From positions 1 to 51,218 of the IMG/VR virus record IMGVR_UViG_3300036790_000100: 51,218 nt of DNA. One strand, written 5' to 3'. The position numbers and the translations under genes were made by a program. Below, one piece after another: positions 40,043 to 47,683 of this stretch. Positions within the stretch are counted from its first letter, which is position 1. Each line of letters starts with the position of its first letter. The notes beneath the pieces are model-generated. The model made no database searches. It was not told the DNA's origin and was given only the letters and a program-made list of their open reading frames with translations. The DNA is from a virus.

Positions 40043-41652
40043 CACTTCTTCTTCCTCGCCTTGACGATCACGGATCCCTTGCCCGCGGGCACTGGTTTCA
40101 CGGGCGCCTTGCGGTCGGCGATCACCTGTGCGCGGATCTTCTTCACGTCGATCTTCAGTGAGGCGGCGATCTTCGTGCCGTCCAGGCCCATGCCATTGAA
40201 GTCCGAGTAGGTCGAATCCAGCCAATCGCCCAGGAGCAACTCGAACAGCAGCTGCGTGAGTTTCGCATCGGGCAGCTTCAGCACCTGCTTGAGATCCAGG
40301 CCTGAACTGCCGGGCTTGTCCCAGATATCGCAGACCGCATCGGGGATCACCCCGTAGTCCATTTCGTGGTCGATGAGCTGCTCGAGCATCGGCCGGGTGA
40401 CCTTGGTCGGCGCCTTCGCGTGCAGCGCGAGGTAGACGCGCCGGCGGAACTCCTTCTCGATCTCCTTGGTCTCACGCTCCTTGGCGGATTCACCCGGCCG
40501 CTGCGTCGGCAGCTTGCGCTCCGGCTTGATCGTGCCCTCCTTCTGCAGCTGCTTGACCGTGCTGGCGACGTCGACCACCGCCACCACATCGCCCTTCGGG
40601 GTCTGCAGCAGCGCCGTCTTGGCGCCGCGGCCGAGCAGCTGCTTGAACGTGCGCCGCTTCGGATCTGCCTGGCAGGTATCCTCGAGCTTCGCGTAGCCGC
40701 CGCTGATGTAGCTGGCACCATGCGGGGCGATGCGCTTCGCTTCCGCGCCGGTGATGACCTTGCGGCCCTCCTCACGCGCGGCCTCGAGCTGCATCTTTCC
40801 CCAATTGACCTTCTTCTGGTTGAAGCACACCGGGTCCGTGCAGATGTCCGCACTGCCGATGTCCTCGAACAACTCCGGCTGGTTGCCGGTGCGCTTCGGG
40901 CACGTGCCGCACGGGCCGGCGCTCACCAGGATGGTCGGATCGCCAGTCGGGAACGGCGCCTCCTTCAGCCGCAGCAGGTACTTGTTGCTGAGCAGCTGCT
41001 GCGCCTCACGGTAGGACATGACCCCGCCGCCGCGATACTCCGGCTGCTTGGCGGTCACCTCCTTCAGCATTTCATCGCGCAGCGCCGCCACCGGAATGCG
41101 CGCGATCAGCAGCGCCACGCTCGAGGAGAGCGTGCCATCGTAGAAGGCCTTGCGCGCGGCCGCGGACAGCGTGAGCAGCTGCATGCGCGTGTAGATCGTG
41201 CGCCGCGACTTGCCGACCATGACCGCGATCTCATCGGCCGACTTGCCCATCTTGAGCAGGTCCTCGTACCCTTCCGCCTCGGCGAGCTCCGTCAGGTCCT
41301 CACGCTGCAGGTTCTCGATCAGCTGCAGCTGTAGAGCCTCCTCGTCCGACAGGTCGCGCACCATGGCGGGAATCGTCATCCGCAGCGCCTCCTCGGCCGC
41401 GATCACGCGCCGCTCGCCGGCGACCACCTCATAGCGCTCGAGCGTGTCGGTCTCCCCTCGAGGAGCCAGCGGGCGCACCAGGATCGGCTGGATCACACCC
41501 TTCGCCCGCACGCTCTCGAGCAGCTCGGCGGCGTCGGCCTCCTTGAAGTGCGCGCGCCGTTCCTTCTGGCAGCGGGTCTCCGACAGCACCAGGGCGTTCA
41601 GATCGATGTGCCGGAATTCGCTGTCGTTCTCGATGTTGCTGTCCAGGCTCAT
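40042..41652 (-). CDS. ParB/Spo0J-family protein
   Basis: A 536-aa protein from ATG 41652 (ATGA overlap). It has the ParB core in order: GVIQPILVR (52-60), GERRVIAAE (79-87, the CTP-binding box), ENLQREDL (113-120), and a KorB-type helix-turn-helix (KSADEIAVMVGKSRRTIYTR, ~137-156). All CTP-box residues of the GERR type are present. A Cys cluster (CGTCPKRTG, then CTDPVCFNQKK) and a long helical C-terminal half distinguish it from chromosomal ParB, which is about 300 aa. No ParA is encoded. A parS-type site lies at 21433-21448. Confidence 0.85.
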   Translation of the reverse strand: MSLDSNIENDSEFRHIDLNALVLSETRCQKERRAHFKEADAAELLESVRAKGVIQPILVRPLAPRGETDTLERYEVVAGERRVIAAEEALRMTIPAMVRDLSDEEALQLQLIENLQREDLTELAEAEGYEDLLKMGKSADEIAVMVGKSRRTIYTRMQLLTLSAAARKAFYDGTLSSSVALLIARIPVAALRDEMLKEVTAKQPEYRGGGVMSYREAQQLLSNKYLLRLKEAPFPTGDPTILVSAGPCGTCPKRTGNQPELFEDIGSADICTDPVCFNQKKVNWGKMQLEAAREEGRKVITGAEAKRIAPHGASYISGGYAKLEDTCQADPKRRTFKQLLGRGAKTALLQTPKGDVVAVVDVASTVKQLQKEGTIKPERKLPTQRPGESAKERETKEIEKEFRRRVYLALHAKAPTKVTRPMLEQLIDHEMDYGVIPDAVCDIWDKPGSSGLDLKQVLKLPDAKLTQLLFELLLGDWLDSTYSDFNGMGLDGTKIAASLKIDVKKIRAQVIADRKAPVKPVPAGKGSVIVKARKKK

Positions 41653-42251
41653 GACTGCAGGCTCCGGCAAACCCACTCTGGCACCTCGATATCCAGGCGC
41701 CGATTCGGCCGGCGCACTTCGCGGTGCAGGACGATATGTCGCAGGAGGGACATTTCCATCCACACATCGTTGAGGCAGTAGTTGATGACGCGGCCGCGCT
41801 GCCCGCGCTGCCACCAGATCGGCGCCATCGCGCCGTCGCCAGTCTTGTTGATGCGCAGCGTCTCTCCGCACACCGCATCAAGTCCCCATCCGCCATGCGT
41901 CGCCGGCTGAAACCGATCCGGGTCCAGGCCCTGCGCCACCCAGATCTGCTCGAGCATGTCGTAATGCAGCTCGTCATTCAGCTGCAGGCCGTGCTCCTCG
42001 AGGAGCGGCTTGTCGAAGCGGCGCGTGTTGAAGCCGGCGGTCGCCCGGTTGGTGAGGTAGCCCTGCAGCTCCTGCAGGTCCTCTTTGAGCCAGGCGCCGG
42101 TGAGGCCGGTCACCAGGTCATAGGTGCACACCACGGTGATGCCCATGCCCTTGAAATCGCGCCAGCCCTCGCAGTACTGGATGTCCGGGTGGCGCACCTG
42201 CCCGCGATAGGGCGGGATTGCTTTCTCGATTTCGACGTCGACCACGATCAT
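41649..42251 (-). CDS. 3'-5' exonuclease, DEDD (DnaQ/RNase T-like)
   Basis: A 200-aa protein from ATG 42251. The exonuclease motifs are in order: ExoI IVVDVEIEK (Asp5, Glu7), ExoII AGFNTRRFDKPLL (Asp80), ExoIII YCLNDVWMEMSL (Tyr158, Asp162). This is the DEDDy type. Length and spacing are right for an active nuclease. It sits between the ATPase and the ParB-like gene and probably trims DNA ends during recombination or repair. Confidence 0.8.
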   Translation of the reverse strand: MIVVDVEIEKAIPPYRGQVRHPDIQYCEGWRDFKGMGITVVCTYDLVTGLTGAWLKEDLQELQGYLTNRATAGFNTRRFDKPLLEEHGLQLNDELHYDMLEQIWVAQGLDPDRFQPATHGGWGLDAVCGETLRINKTGDGAMAPIWWQRGQRGRVINYCLNDVWMEMSLLRHIVLHREVRRPNRRLDIEVPEWVCRSLQS

Positions 42252-43708
42252 GTCGTTTCCTCCGCTGTGGTGGTTTCTTCTGCATCGCGCGCGTGGCCGT
42301 CCTCAATGACGAAGCCGATCTTGCCGCTGGCATCGACCCGCTCGATCCACACCTGGAACTTCCGGTCCTTGGCCTTCGCCTCCAGGATCTTCATGCTGTC
42401 CGGATCCAGCAGCGAGCCGTCGCGGATCCGGATCACGCGCAGCTTCGGGCTCATGGCCATGGCGATATCGCACGAGGCGGCGAGCTGCTCGGCATCCGAG
42501 CCCTGGTTGAATGGCACGCCATTGAGCAGCACCTCCTCATCCCCGAAGCCGATGCCGGTGACCGGGATCTGCGCCGCGGCGATCGCGGTGTTCTTCTCCG
42601 CCTCCCGATCGGTGATCTTCTTCGTGAGCGCCTTGGACTCCAGCTCCAGGCGTGCGGCGTTCTGCTCGTGCACGTTGCGCTGGCGCAGCCGCTCGGCCTG
42701 CGCGTTGGCGGCGGTGGCAGCATCGATGCGCTTGGCCAAGGCCTCCGTGTCGATCGGCGCCGGGAGCACCTCGGCCTCATCCAGCTGCTTTTGCGCCTCG
42801 GCCGCCGCAGTTTCAAACTCCTGCGCATTGCGCTCGACCTGCGCCTGGTGCTGCTCCAGCTCGTGTTTCTCGCCGGCGTCCAGGCTATCGAGCTTCAGCC
42901 GCTCGTTCGCAATCTCCGCCTCGAGCTCCTGGATCCTGGCGCGCAGCTCAGCGGCGTGCGAGGCGTAGCGCTTGGCGATCTGATCAATTCCGACGGCGCT
43001 GCTCTCCCGGATCTGCGCGGCGCGGTTGCGCGATGCCACGACACCTTCCGCGATCGCCTGGCGCCGGACCTTCCGGGTCTCGATCGAGGTGTTGAAGCCG
43101 CCGGCCTCGCCGAGCTGCTCGACCAGGGCCTTCACGTCCACCAGGTCGGTGGTGGTGCCTTCGGGCACGACGATCACGGCCGCGGCGCCGCGTTGCTCCT
43201 CGGCCGCCCGGTTGATGTCCTGGCGGCGCGTGTAGTCGCCACGGTTGGCGTCGGCGATCGCCTTGAAGTCAACGCCCGGCACAAAGCGCTTCAGCTGGTC
43301 GTACTGCTCGCGCGGCTTCATGCGGGCGAACTCGAGCGGATCGAAGGTCAGCGCGCCGAAGAATGCATCGAGCATCTTCTGCGGGGACTTGTACATCGCC
43401 CCGTCCGGGCTCTCCACGGTGATCGAGGTGGTGAGCTCCCCGCCGGCCCTGATCTTGAAGGTACGAGTAACGATGAGCTCAGGCTGTCCATCGCCGAGCA
43501 CCAGGATGATGCTGCCTTCTTGGTTCCCCTTTCTGATCGGTGTGGACTGGATCGCATCCTTGCCGTCGAGCGCCCACCAGATGCTGTCGAGTACCGAGGT
43601 TTTCCCGTTGCCGTTTTTGCCCGTGATCTGGACCAGGTTGCCACGCGGCTTTATCTGGACAGCGACGATCCGCTTGATGTTCTCAGCCTGAAAATTAATT
43701 ATTTGCAC
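42248..43708 (-). CDS. Rad50/SMC-like ATPase
   Basis: A 486-aa protein from GTG 43708. The N-terminus has Walker A GKNGNGKTSVLDSIWWAL (30-47). The centre is a long coiled coil (~190-370; RIQELEAEIANERLKLDSLD). The C-terminus has SDAEQLAASCDIAMAMSPKL and RVIRIRDGSLLDPDS, which fit the signature and Walker B region of RecF/Rad50-type ATPases. A CxxC hook is not visible in the coil. Together with the exonuclease downstream it could form an Mre11-Rad50-like end-processing pair. Confidence 0.8.
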   Translation of the reverse strand: MQIINFQAENIKRIVAVQIKPRGNLVQITGKNGNGKTSVLDSIWWALDGKDAIQSTPIRKGNQEGSIILVLGDGQPELIVTRTFKIRAGGELTTSITVESPDGAMYKSPQKMLDAFFGALTFDPLEFARMKPREQYDQLKRFVPGVDFKAIADANRGDYTRRQDINRAAEEQRGAAAVIVVPEGTTTDLVDVKALVEQLGEAGGFNTSIETRKVRRQAIAEGVVASRNRAAQIRESSAVGIDQIAKRYASHAAELRARIQELEAEIANERLKLDSLDAGEKHELEQHQAQVERNAQEFETAAAEAQKQLDEAEVLPAPIDTEALAKRIDAATAANAQAERLRQRNVHEQNAARLELESKALTKKITDREAEKNTAIAAAQIPVTGIGFGDEEVLLNGVPFNQGSDAEQLAASCDIAMAMSPKLRVIRIRDGSLLDPDSMKILEAKAKDRKFQVWIERVDASGKIGFVIEDGHARDAEETTTAEETT

Positions 43709-43713
43709 AAAAT

Positions 43714-43778
43714 CACCCTACCGTGCCTTAGCCCACCTGGCCCCGCCTTGCGCGGCCCCGGTCTGCCATGCCACGCCG
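43714..43778 (-). repeat. pentamer array NGGYN, short copy
   Basis: Read on the minus strand, 13 successive pentamers begin CGGCG, TGGCA, TGGCA. Ten of 13 have GG at positions 2-3 and every one of those has C or T at position 4. The array fills the gap between the 206-aa gene and the ATPase gene, an exception in an operon whose genes otherwise mostly overlap. Confidence 0.8.
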
Positions 43779-43781
43779 AAA

Positions 43782-44402
43782 TTATTTGAGACGCTCGAAA
43801 CGCGTGAGGTCGAACCTGCCATAGGTCGGACGGAAGTCACCCACCCCGATGAGCCGGCCGGCGATGCCGAGCAGCTCGCGCAGGAAGATCTCGTCCACAT
43901 ACTCAGGTAAGTTCACCATCAGATCGAACTGAGCCTTCCAGCCGGCACGCATTGCAGGCCGAACGCGCGTGATCGCACTGCGCTGGATCACGACACGGCG
44001 AGCATCCTCATAGTCCCAATCCTTCACGCCCAGCGGTGCAAGTGGCGTAAGGGAAATCACACCAGCCTTCACCAGGTCCATGGCGCTCTTGCGCGGGCTG
44101 CGCGGATCCTGGCGGAACTTGGCCGCATTGACGACAGCGCCGCGTAGATACTCTCCGGGGAGGCACAGGCCACCCTTGGCATCGCGGTACACATAGCTCT
44201 CAACGTTGTCCGTCTTTTTGCTCGCAGAACCTTTGCGTGCTGCGGCCTTCTCGGCGACAGCTTCGTTATTCCAGCGATGAAACAGAAGGTCCGCGCTGCC
44301 GGTGATCTGCACCCTGGCAGTCCACGGCTCGCTCAGCTCGATCTGTTCCTTCGCACCATTGGTCGCGTCAGCAATGCTGACGACTTTCGCAGCCTCTTTC
44401 AT
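43782..44402 (-). CDS. phage recombination-cassette protein of unknown function
   Basis: A 206-aa protein from ATG 44402 with AAGGAAGG upstream. It belongs to a phage family I recognise by motifs but cannot name: GSADLLFHRWNNEAVAEKAA, GLCLPGEYLRGAVVNAAKFR, QDPRSPRKSAMDL, RPAMRAGWKAQFDLMVNLPE, and a Gly-rich end AGRLIGVGDFRPTYGRF. The Gly-rich loop plus RPxxxxGW recalls RNA-binding RAMP folds such as Cas7, which is only a structural hint. It is flanked on both sides by NGGYN pentamer arrays. Likely a partner of the annealing or ATPase proteins. Confidence 0.65.
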   Translation of the reverse strand: MKEAAKVVSIADATNGAKEQIELSEPWTARVQITGSADLLFHRWNNEAVAEKAAARKGSASKKTDNVESYVYRDAKGGLCLPGEYLRGAVVNAAKFRQDPRSPRKSAMDLVKAGVISLTPLAPLGVKDWDYEDARRVVIQRSAITRVRPAMRAGWKAQFDLMVNLPEYVDEIFLRELLGIAGRLIGVGDFRPTYGRFDLTRFERLK

Positions 44403-44426
44403 TGAACACCTTCCTTATAAAAACGG

Positions 44427-44701
44427 AACCTTACCCAACCCAACCCAGCACCGGCTCGCTAGGCCCGATCCGATCACACCTCACCGCACCGCGGATTGCC
44501 CCGCATGGCCATGCCACACCAAAACTTGCCCCACTCCGCCCGGCCGTAGCTCGCCTAACCATGGCGCGTCAAGCGGTGCCATACCATGCTCGACCTAACC
44601 GGACCTTTCCCCGTCCAGGCTTGACTCGCCTAATTCAAGAGGCATGCAGTGCCAGGCCACACCGAACCACAGCATTGCTAGCCCGACACTGCCGTACCAG
44701 A
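44427..44701 (-). repeat. pentamer array NGGYN, long copy
   Basis: On the minus strand the whole gap between the annealing-protein gene and the 206-aa gene has GG every five bases. From 44701 to 44642, 7 of 12 pentamers have GG at positions 4-5. After a phase change, from 44641 to 44427, 24 of 43 have GG at positions 2-3. The base after GG is C or T in all but one case. The last block GGGTT-GGGTT-GGGTA-AGG is also a G-quadruplex pattern. No gene is present. Confidence 0.85.
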
Positions 44702-44702
44702 T

Positions 44703-45809
44703 TCATAATTTACCGCCCTCGGCCAGCGCTTCCTTCTTCTCGACGTAGGCGGCATGCACGGCGTTCGGGATCTCCCGGGTGCTCGCGGCGTAGTCGGTCC
44801 ACACCTTCGTCTTGATCAGCTCCAGTTGCTTGAGCGTGGTGCTGGCGCGCAGCTCGAAGGCAGCCGTGTCATCCGAGTAGTACGGCACGTAGTTGCTGGA
44901 CGGCTTCTTGTCTGGCTCCTTGGCCGCCGCCGGCGTCACTTCCTGTTTTGCTTCCGGTTTTGAGGCCGCGGCCGCGGGCTGCTCGGCCGCCTTGCGCAGT
45001 GCCTCCTTGGCGGCATCCGCGCGGCTCGCCGGGGTCGCGCCCTCCAGCTGCGGGAAGGACTCATCCACCGTCGCATCGCCCTCCTTGATCGCAGTCTTGA
45101 TGCCAGTGAGCAAGGTGAGCTGATCGATGCCGATGTCAGCTTCTCCGGTCACCTCGAGCACCGCGAACACGCGCGCCTGGTCGATGCCCAGCTTGCGGAT
45201 CCAGTCCATGACCTGGCCGCGGCGCTTGGCCAGCGTCGTCGCATCCCCGATCGCCACGCGCCGCGCCTCGGTCTCGAGTTTGCGGCACAGCGCCTTCGGC
45301 ACCACCGTGAAGGTCGCATCGCGGCGGGCCTTCGCCAGGCACGCCTTCGCCACCACCACGCGCATGCGCTCGCTGTAGGGCTTGTTGTACTTGTCCACCG
45401 TGGACTCGATGACCTCCGATTCGCTGGCGAAGTTGGTCTCCAGGTCGTGCGCGTAGCCCTTGGCCTTCACGTAGCGCGGCGTCATTTCCACGATCATCGC
45501 GCCCACGCGCAGGTTGCCGTAGCAGCCGCCGACGATCTCGGCCATGCGGATCGACATGCCTTCGGCGAACTTGCCGCCGCCGACGGGCCGGCTGTACAGG
45601 CACGACTCGGCCGTCTCCTCATCGAGCGTCACCATTTCGAGCGCGCGCTTCTGGAACTTGGCGATCGATCGCGGGTAGGCATGGGCGGTGGCGATCTGCC
45701 GATCGATCTGCGCATCGGTGATCGACTTCAGCGCCTGGTTCACGCTGTCCTGGACGGAGACGATCTCCCCGGTGTCGCCGTCGATGACCTGGCTGCCTTC
45801 GGTGCTCAT
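44703..45809 (-). CDS. probable single-strand annealing/recombination protein
   Basis: A 368-aa protein coupled by ATGA to the YqaJ exonuclease. It matches a frequent phage family with FQKRALEMVTLDEETAESCL, then GMSIRMAEIVGGCYGNLRVG, VVVAKACLAKARRDATFTVV, VPKALCRKLETEARRVAIGD, and RGQVMDWIRKLGIDQARVFA. A disordered Ala/Pro/Lys linker (~265-305) leads to a small helical end. YqaJ-type exonucleases are normally paired with an annealing protein, and this gene holds that place, so RecT-like strand annealing is inferred. The family's activity is not something I can confirm from motifs alone. Confidence 0.6.
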   Translation of the reverse strand: MSTEGSQVIDGDTGEIVSVQDSVNQALKSITDAQIDRQIATAHAYPRSIAKFQKRALEMVTLDEETAESCLYSRPVGGGKFAEGMSIRMAEIVGGCYGNLRVGAMIVEMTPRYVKAKGYAHDLETNFASESEVIESTVDKYNKPYSERMRVVVAKACLAKARRDATFTVVPKALCRKLETEARRVAIGDATTLAKRRGQVMDWIRKLGIDQARVFAVLEVTGEADIGIDQLTLLTGIKTAIKEGDATVDESFPQLEGATPASRADAAKEALRKAAEQPAAAASKPEAKQEVTPAAAKEPDKKPSSNYVPYYSDDTAAFELRASTTLKQLELIKTKVWTDYAASTREIPNAVHAAYVEKKEALAEGGKL

Positions 45810-46861
45810 GAGTTTTCGGTCTCCTGAAGTGTGATGATCTCGATGTTGCGGTTGCAGTCCGGGCAGAACTTGCCGCTCGCCCCATCGATGGCGCGGACCC
45901 AGGCGACGGCGTGCGGGTGCAGGCAGTCTCCCTTCAACTTGTTGAGGAACGGCCGGGCGCCGGCGCGCTCCTTCAAGTACTTCGGGTAGAGCGTCGGGTG
46001 CTCGAAGGCGAACTTGTCCACGTCGAACACGTTGGAGGCTTTGTTCTGCCGCCAGGTCACAAGCGGCGCGCCGGTGACGTCGACCAGCTCGCTGATCGTG
46101 CCCATGACGGACTTCACCGCGAGCTCCAGTTCCTCCTTCTCGGCCTCGAACTGTTTGATGTTGGCGCGCACGCGGTGGTGGCGCTGCAGGGCCTCGAGTG
46201 TCTCCGGGGTGATCTTCGCCTTGGTGCCCTTCGCATCCTTCGGCCAGGCGATCTTCGCATCCTCGAGGCTCACGGCCGCCGGCGGCGACTTGGCTTCCAC
46301 CAGGTCCCAGAACGCGCGCTGCTGCCGGGTGAGCAGCTGGATCAGTTCCTCATCGCGCTGGATGCGGTAGAGCCGGAACTGCCGGTTGGTGATGATCAGC
46401 GGCATCCACGCATGCTCAAGGCCCGTGCAGGCCATGCCGTGCTGACACTGCAGCAGGTACTGCATCGGCACCGAGCCATCCTCCAGCGGATCGCCCCAAT
46501 CATCAGGGGACGCAAAGCCGGTGCTCTTGGCCTCGACCAGTCCCATATCGGAGCTGATGCCATCGAGCGTGACCCAGCGACGCGGCCACTGCGGATCCAC
46601 CACCTTGCGCTGCCGATCGGTGACCTGGAACTTCGTGCGAAACGTGAAGCGCGAGAGCGCCACCGGCTCAAGCGCAATGCCCATTTCCAGGTGCAGCGCC
46701 AGCTCCTCCTCGGTGTCCGGATCGGCGACCACCTCGCTGCCCATCTTCTCCATGAACAGCTGCAGCTGGGTTTTCCAGGGGCTCAGACCCACGGACGCGG
46801 CGGCCTCGGATGCGCCGAGACCCGTGCGGCGCTCAGCGAGCTCCGCTTCGGTGAACTTCAT
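45806..46861 (-). CDS. YqaJ-type viral exonuclease
   Basis: A 351-aa lambda-exonuclease-like enzyme. Motifs: RRTGLGASEAAASVGLSPWK at the start, LDGISSDMGLVEAKST (Asp100, Glu110, Lys112 as the catalytic D-ExK), and VPMQYLLQCQHGMACTG, the tyrosine/glutamine motif of YqaJ. A C-terminal extension with a Cys/His cluster (CLHPHAVAWVRA, then CPDCNRN) may bind zinc. It resects 5' strands to give 3' single strands for the annealing protein. All catalytic residues are present. Confidence 0.88.
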   Translation of the reverse strand: MKFTEAELAERRTGLGASEAAASVGLSPWKTQLQLFMEKMGSEVVADPDTEEELALHLEMGIALEPVALSRFTFRTKFQVTDRQRKVVDPQWPRRWVTLDGISSDMGLVEAKSTGFASPDDWGDPLEDGSVPMQYLLQCQHGMACTGLEHAWMPLIITNRQFRLYRIQRDEELIQLLTRQQRAFWDLVEAKSPPAAVSLEDAKIAWPKDAKGTKAKITPETLEALQRHHRVRANIKQFEAEKEELELAVKSVMGTISELVDVTGAPLVTWRQNKASNVFDVDKFAFEHPTLYPKYLKERAGARPFLNKLKGDCLHPHAVAWVRAIDGASGKFCPDCNRNIEIITLQETENS

Positions 46862-46866
46862 GATGA

Positions 46867-47109
46867 CTACCTTCCCCGTTTCTTATCGAGATTGGACAAG
46901 AGGGAGCCGATCACGACGCCCTCCCTGAAAATCTGTAGACGCTCGCGGAACCGGCCGGCGTCATGGCCGAGGCCTCCGGGCATGCCAGGCGCATCGATGG
47001 CGCGCGTCACCCGGTCGATCCAGTCGAACACCACGCGCACGCCGTGGGCGTGAGGTGATGCACCTGGCCGCGGCGTCACCACCGCGACCTTCTTCGCCTT
47101 GCGCGCCAC
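46867..47109 (-). CDS. small basic early protein
   Basis: An 80-aa protein from GTG 47109, five bases before the exonuclease start. A Lys-rich N-terminus (ARKAKKVAVVTPRPGASPHA) is followed by a helical, Arg-rich body (VVFDWIDRVTRAID, DAGRFRERLQIFREG). Not recognised. The short, even spacing supports it as a gene. Confidence 0.55.
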   Translation of the reverse strand: MARKAKKVAVVTPRPGASPHAHGVRVVFDWIDRVTRAIDAPGMPGGLGHDAGRFRERLQIFREGVVIGSLLSNLDKKRGR

Positions 47110-47113
47110 GGAC

Positions 47114-47350
47114 CTACAGCGCTTGCGGGCGCAGGCCGGGCGGGAACGGGCCGGGCAGGTTCAGGCGCTGCTTGCGCTCAGCCCGCACCCCGCGCACGAA
47201 CCCGACGCGCTCGGCGCGCACCAGGGCCAGGGCGACCTGCGCGGTGGTCAGCACCGGCTCCTCGCCGAGCGCCAGGATCACATCGCGCAGGTTTCGGATC
47301 GGCTGCACGTCCTGCGATACCGCGGGTACAGCCTTCGCTGAGCCGCTCAC
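47114..47350 (-). CDS. small early protein
   Basis: A 78-aa protein. GTG 47350 overlaps the stop of the membrane peptide gene before it (GTGA). A helical middle (IRNLRDVILALGEEPVLTTA, QVALALVRAERVGFVRGVRA) looks like a small DNA-binding or partner-binding unit. No family recognised. Confidence 0.5.
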   Translation of the reverse strand: MSGSAKAVPAVSQDVQPIRNLRDVILALGEEPVLTTAQVALALVRAERVGFVRGVRAERKQRLNLPGPFPPGLRPQAL

Positions 47351-47469
47351 CGGATCACCAGCCAGCACAGCGTATCCATGACGGCCATGAACAGCACCAC
47401 GCGCACCAGCGCGGCCCGATTGATCACCCGTGCAGACATCCGCACGGGCTGGTTGTTGCTACCGCTCAC
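47347..47469 (-). CDS. small membrane peptide (40 aa)
   Basis: GTG 47469 overlaps the previous stop (GTGA) and the stop overlaps the next start in the same way. The C-terminal 25 residues are a hydrophobic helix (LVRVVLFMAVMDTLCWLVIR) after a short basic stretch. Perfect coupling on both sides is the main support. Confidence 0.5.
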   Translation of the reverse strand: MSGSNNQPVRMSARVINRAALVRVVLFMAVMDTLCWLVIR

Positions 47470-47567
47470 CCGAGCACACGGGCGAACTGTACGGCCAGGA
47501 TCACGAAGGCCAGCGCCGAGGCTACACCGGCGGCCTTCACCACAAACATCGCTGATTTCTTGAACAT
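47466..47567 (-). CDS. first gene of leftward operon: 33-aa membrane peptide
   Basis: ATG 47567 has CAGGAGAA at a good distance upstream and lies about 39 bases after the predicted transcription start. The product (MFKKSAMFVVKAAGVASALA, then FVILAVQFARVL) is one membrane helix with a basic N-terminus. It overlaps the next small gene by GTGA. Tiny membrane peptides as first early genes may shield the infected cell, but no function is shown. Confidence 0.55.
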   Translation of the reverse strand: MFKKSAMFVVKAAGVASALAFVILAVQFARVLG

Positions 47568-47612
47568 GGCAATTCTCCTGAGCTTGACTGTCTGCACACC
47601 TTCTACGCGCCA

Positions 47613-47641
47613 ACGCTACGCCCACGGCGCAAGCGCGTCAA
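47613..47641 (-). promoter_or_regulatory. leftward early promoter
   Basis: TTGACG (-35, 47641-47636) and TAGCGT (-10, 47618-47613) with an exact 17-base spacer on the minus strand. It would start the large leftward early operon about 40 bases before its first gene. Confidence 0.6.
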
Positions 47642-47650
47642 GCTACTTGA
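47638..47650. promoter_or_regulatory. candidate operator between divergent promoters
   Basis: TCAAG-CTA-CTTGA is a perfect 5-base dyad that covers part of the -35 boxes of both divergent promoters. Further CTTGA/TCAAG half sites lie at 47583-47587 and 47688-47692. An 8-base inverted repeat AGCTTGAC (47581-47588) / GTCAAGCT (47637-47644) brackets the leftward promoter. A regulator bound here could control both directions. Confidence 0.5.
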
Positions 47651-47675
47651 TGCCAGTTGGCACCCATGCTAGGTT
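47647..47675 (+). promoter_or_regulatory. rightward promoter giving a leaderless transcript
   Basis: TTGATG (-35, 47647-47652), 17-base spacer, TAGGTT (-10, 47670-47675) preceded by TGC (extended -10). The ATG of the regulator gene lies only 8 bases after the -10 box, so transcription should begin at or next to the start codon, as in the lambda cI transcript from PRM. Confidence 0.55.
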
Positions 47676-47683
47676 GCGCCCCT

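Noticed and set aside
40042-41652. Complete phage-plasmid partition operon
   Set aside because: A ParB core and one parS-type site are present, but no ParA-type ATPase gene was found, so an autonomous partition system is not supported.
42218-43789. 523-aa rightward open frame opposite the Rad50-like ATPase gene
   Set aside because: High GC content and biased codons on the real strand keep the opposite frame open; it lacks a ribosome site and its protein is Arg/Leu/Gly-rich shadow sequence.
43782-44402. CRISPR-Cas component
   Set aside because: Only a glycine-rich loop resemblance; there is no CRISPR array, and the pentamer arrays lack the repeat-spacer structure of CRISPR.
44302-44815. Rightward frames crossing the long pentamer array
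   Set aside because: They start inside the antisense of one gene, run through the array and end in the antisense of another, with no ribosome site or family.
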